Below, one piece after another: positions 62,331 through 64,000 of a stretch of DNA of 64,000 nt. Source of the stretch: Rostratula benghalensis. Its lineage: Eukaryota; Chordata; Aves; Charadriiformes; Rostratulidae. Position 1 is the first letter of the stretch; each line of letters begins with the position of its first letter. The notes under the pieces were generated by a model, which was not told the DNA's origin, ran no database searches, and saw only the letters and a program-made list of their open reading frames with translations. Position numbers and translations under genes: made by a program. The DNA is taken from positions 1,915,875 to 1,979,874 of the forward strand of contig VXAI01000039.1 in the NCBI GenBank assembly GCA_013399305.1, read 5' to 3'.

Positions 62331-64000
62331 GGACGGGGCCGTTAGGCCCTGGGTTCGGGTCGGGATCGGCTCGGCCCAGCCCGGTAGCGGGGCGGGGAGG
62401 GCCGGGCCGGGCCGCAGCTCACCTCCTCTTCACTGTCGTTCTACCTGTGCTACTGCGGGAGCGGCCTCCGCTTCCCCGGTCTCCCCGACAGCGCTAGGGT
62501 GCGGGCGGCTGGGCCTGAGGGGGGAGCCCGCAGCCCCTTGGCGGGGCCCACCCGGGGCTGCCAGCGCCCGTTTCGTCCTGCCTGCTCCCCCCCGGGTGCC
62601 CTTGCCGTAAAGGTCGGGAGTGCGGTGCTGGGTAGTGTATGTCCATCTCCTTGCCTATTTGCGGGATGCCGGCTGCGGGATGTGGTGGGCACCCGGAGAG
62701 GGTGGGCAGAGTCAGAGCTTGGTAGAAGGTGGGTTTCACAAGAGAAAAAAGGAACCTGATTGTTGGTGGAGGCTAAAATCTCTTAAGTGCTGCATAAATT
62801 TCATGCCCCTGGGACTTATTCCACACCCTGACAATTACTATTTTGAGTGTTCCAATTTGTCTTTTGCAGCTGGCTTACTATTCTTAAAACATGGAAACAG
62901 TGTGGTGTTGTGTGACAAGCAGGTGTTGCATCTGGTATTGTTGACAAACTATATGCAATTCTTCTAGTGTTGCTTATAGTACATCCCTCATCTCTCACTT
63001 TTAACTGAAACCCTCACGTAGCCTTTAGTCTTGCATCCTCTGAACTGCATGTAATTTTGAACATGTGCTTGTTATGCTTGGTGGAACTGGTCACAAGAAG
63101 TTAGCCCTTGCAATCAGTGGTTTTGTTACCCAAGTGTTGATGTTCTAGAGAAGAAAACAGAAGTTCTTTCACAGGGCTGGAGAAGGATGTCATTTGATCA
63201 GTGCAACTCCAACACCAAATGGCTGTCTAAATGATATATAAGTTTACATGTGTATGTGTGCACACACAGTTAAAATTGTAAGCAATAAGTAACACAGAAA
63301 AACATTAGATTGAGAAAATTGGAAGCTGAAGCAGTATCTTGATCAGCTGCTTCTTTCTGTTTTCATAGAAGTTGAAACCGTGGGAGCCTGTGCCTTAGCT
63401 AATCTGGGGACAGGCAGAGCGTTGAGGCGCTTAGAGGCAGTTTGACTGAGAGTAGGGAGTGTGATAGTGGCAACCCCGTTCTCTGGTCCTTATCTCTATT
63501 GTGTCTTGTAACTTTCAAGCATAATTAGATCTTGCAAGGGGAACAGACAGAGAATTCAAGAGCATAAAGAGGAAACTATGGTGTGATTATAGCAAAAAGT
63601 GTTTAATACAGGTCTTTAAATTCTTTTTAAAAAGATCTTGATCTTGTCAAGAAGTAGTGATGCTCTTCCTAGTTAGAAGTTAAAATCAAGAGAATATGCA
63701 TTAAGTTGTTATTTTCCACAAGCACTTCCATTTTCTGCGGTGTTACAAAAACCTGTATTGCTTATCTATGCAGTGTAGTAATAAGATGATGATAAAACTG
63801 TGCAGTAAACTTTATTTAGACAAAAGATATATTGCTTTTACCTTATTGATGATTAATTTGAGAGAAAAACTTAAGCAGGATGCACTGAATCCTGCATTTA
63901 GAAAAGCAGGTGTAATATTTGAGAATCCTGTGGTTCTTGTTTCTGACACCATGAGTCATTTACTTTAGTAATGTAACTATGTTAAGAACAAACTCCTTAT
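62326..64000 (+). other. ARFIP1: Start of ARFIP1 intron 1 (inferred)
   Basis: GC-rich to about 62600, then AT-rich. There is no recognisable coding exon. Frames of up to 115 codons (62620-62967) are random in character; that one starts in the GC-rich part. A short GTGTATGTGTGCACACAC tract lies at 63250-63267. The intron assignment follows from the donor at 62325 and synteny only. Confidence 0.45.

Noticed and set aside
1..64000. CRISPR arrays, operons, phage or retroviral genes
   Set aside because: No regularly spaced repeats, no bacterial gene density, and no gag/pol-like open frames; the window is vertebrate.

Overview
The window looks like bird nuclear DNA. Evidence: several fragments of CR1 LINE 3' ends carrying the avian hallmark (tail ATTCTATGATTCTATGA, or its reverse complement TCATAGAAT...GGGTTGGAAGGGACC); AT-rich introns and intergenic DNA with homopolymer runs; and two vertebrate genes in the order and orientation known from human 4q31.3 (FBXW7 - TMEM154 - TIGD4 - ARFIP1), a segment I associate with chicken chromosome 4. 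The species cannot be told from what I can see.

Layout. Positions 1-300 are a CpG-rich promoter at the very edge. By synteny it is probably the 5' end of FBXW7, transcribed leftward out of the window; it also has a strong plus-strand splice donor at 366/367 that suggests a divergent transcript. From 0.4 to 29 kb I see no coding exon, only two CR1 fragments and homopolymer tracts. TMEM154 lies on the minus strand from the start codon at 42224 to the stop at 29124. Five exons were read directly, with matching splice phases: signal peptide; Ser/Thr-rich ectodomain plus transmembrane helix; and three exons encoding the conserved cytoplasmic tail. A sixth small cassette exon is uncertain. Intron 1 holds a roughly 780-bp CR1 and a two-copy tandem duplication. 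From 42.3 to 60.2 kb I see no gene, only a CR1 tail and short repeats.

TIGD4 is an intact single-exon 512-codon gene (minus, 61736 to 60198): a domesticated Tigger/pogo transposase with both CENP-B-type DNA-binding halves but a degraded DDE catalytic triad. Its 5' end shares a GC-rich, apparently bidirectional promoter with a plus-strand transcription unit whose first exon seems to end at 62325. By synteny this is the non-coding first exon of ARFIP1; the rest of the window is its intron 1.

The genes do not form a pathway: TMEM154 is a leukocyte-type single-pass membrane protein, TIGD4 a nuclear DNA-binding-like protein and ARFIP1 a BAR-domain Arf/Rac effector. I found no undescribed multi-gene system. 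The most unusual sequence is a perfect 76-bp palindrome with no spacer (61919-61994) in the TIGD4/ARFIP1 promoter, which is either a real cruciform-capable element or an assembly/library fold-back artefact.
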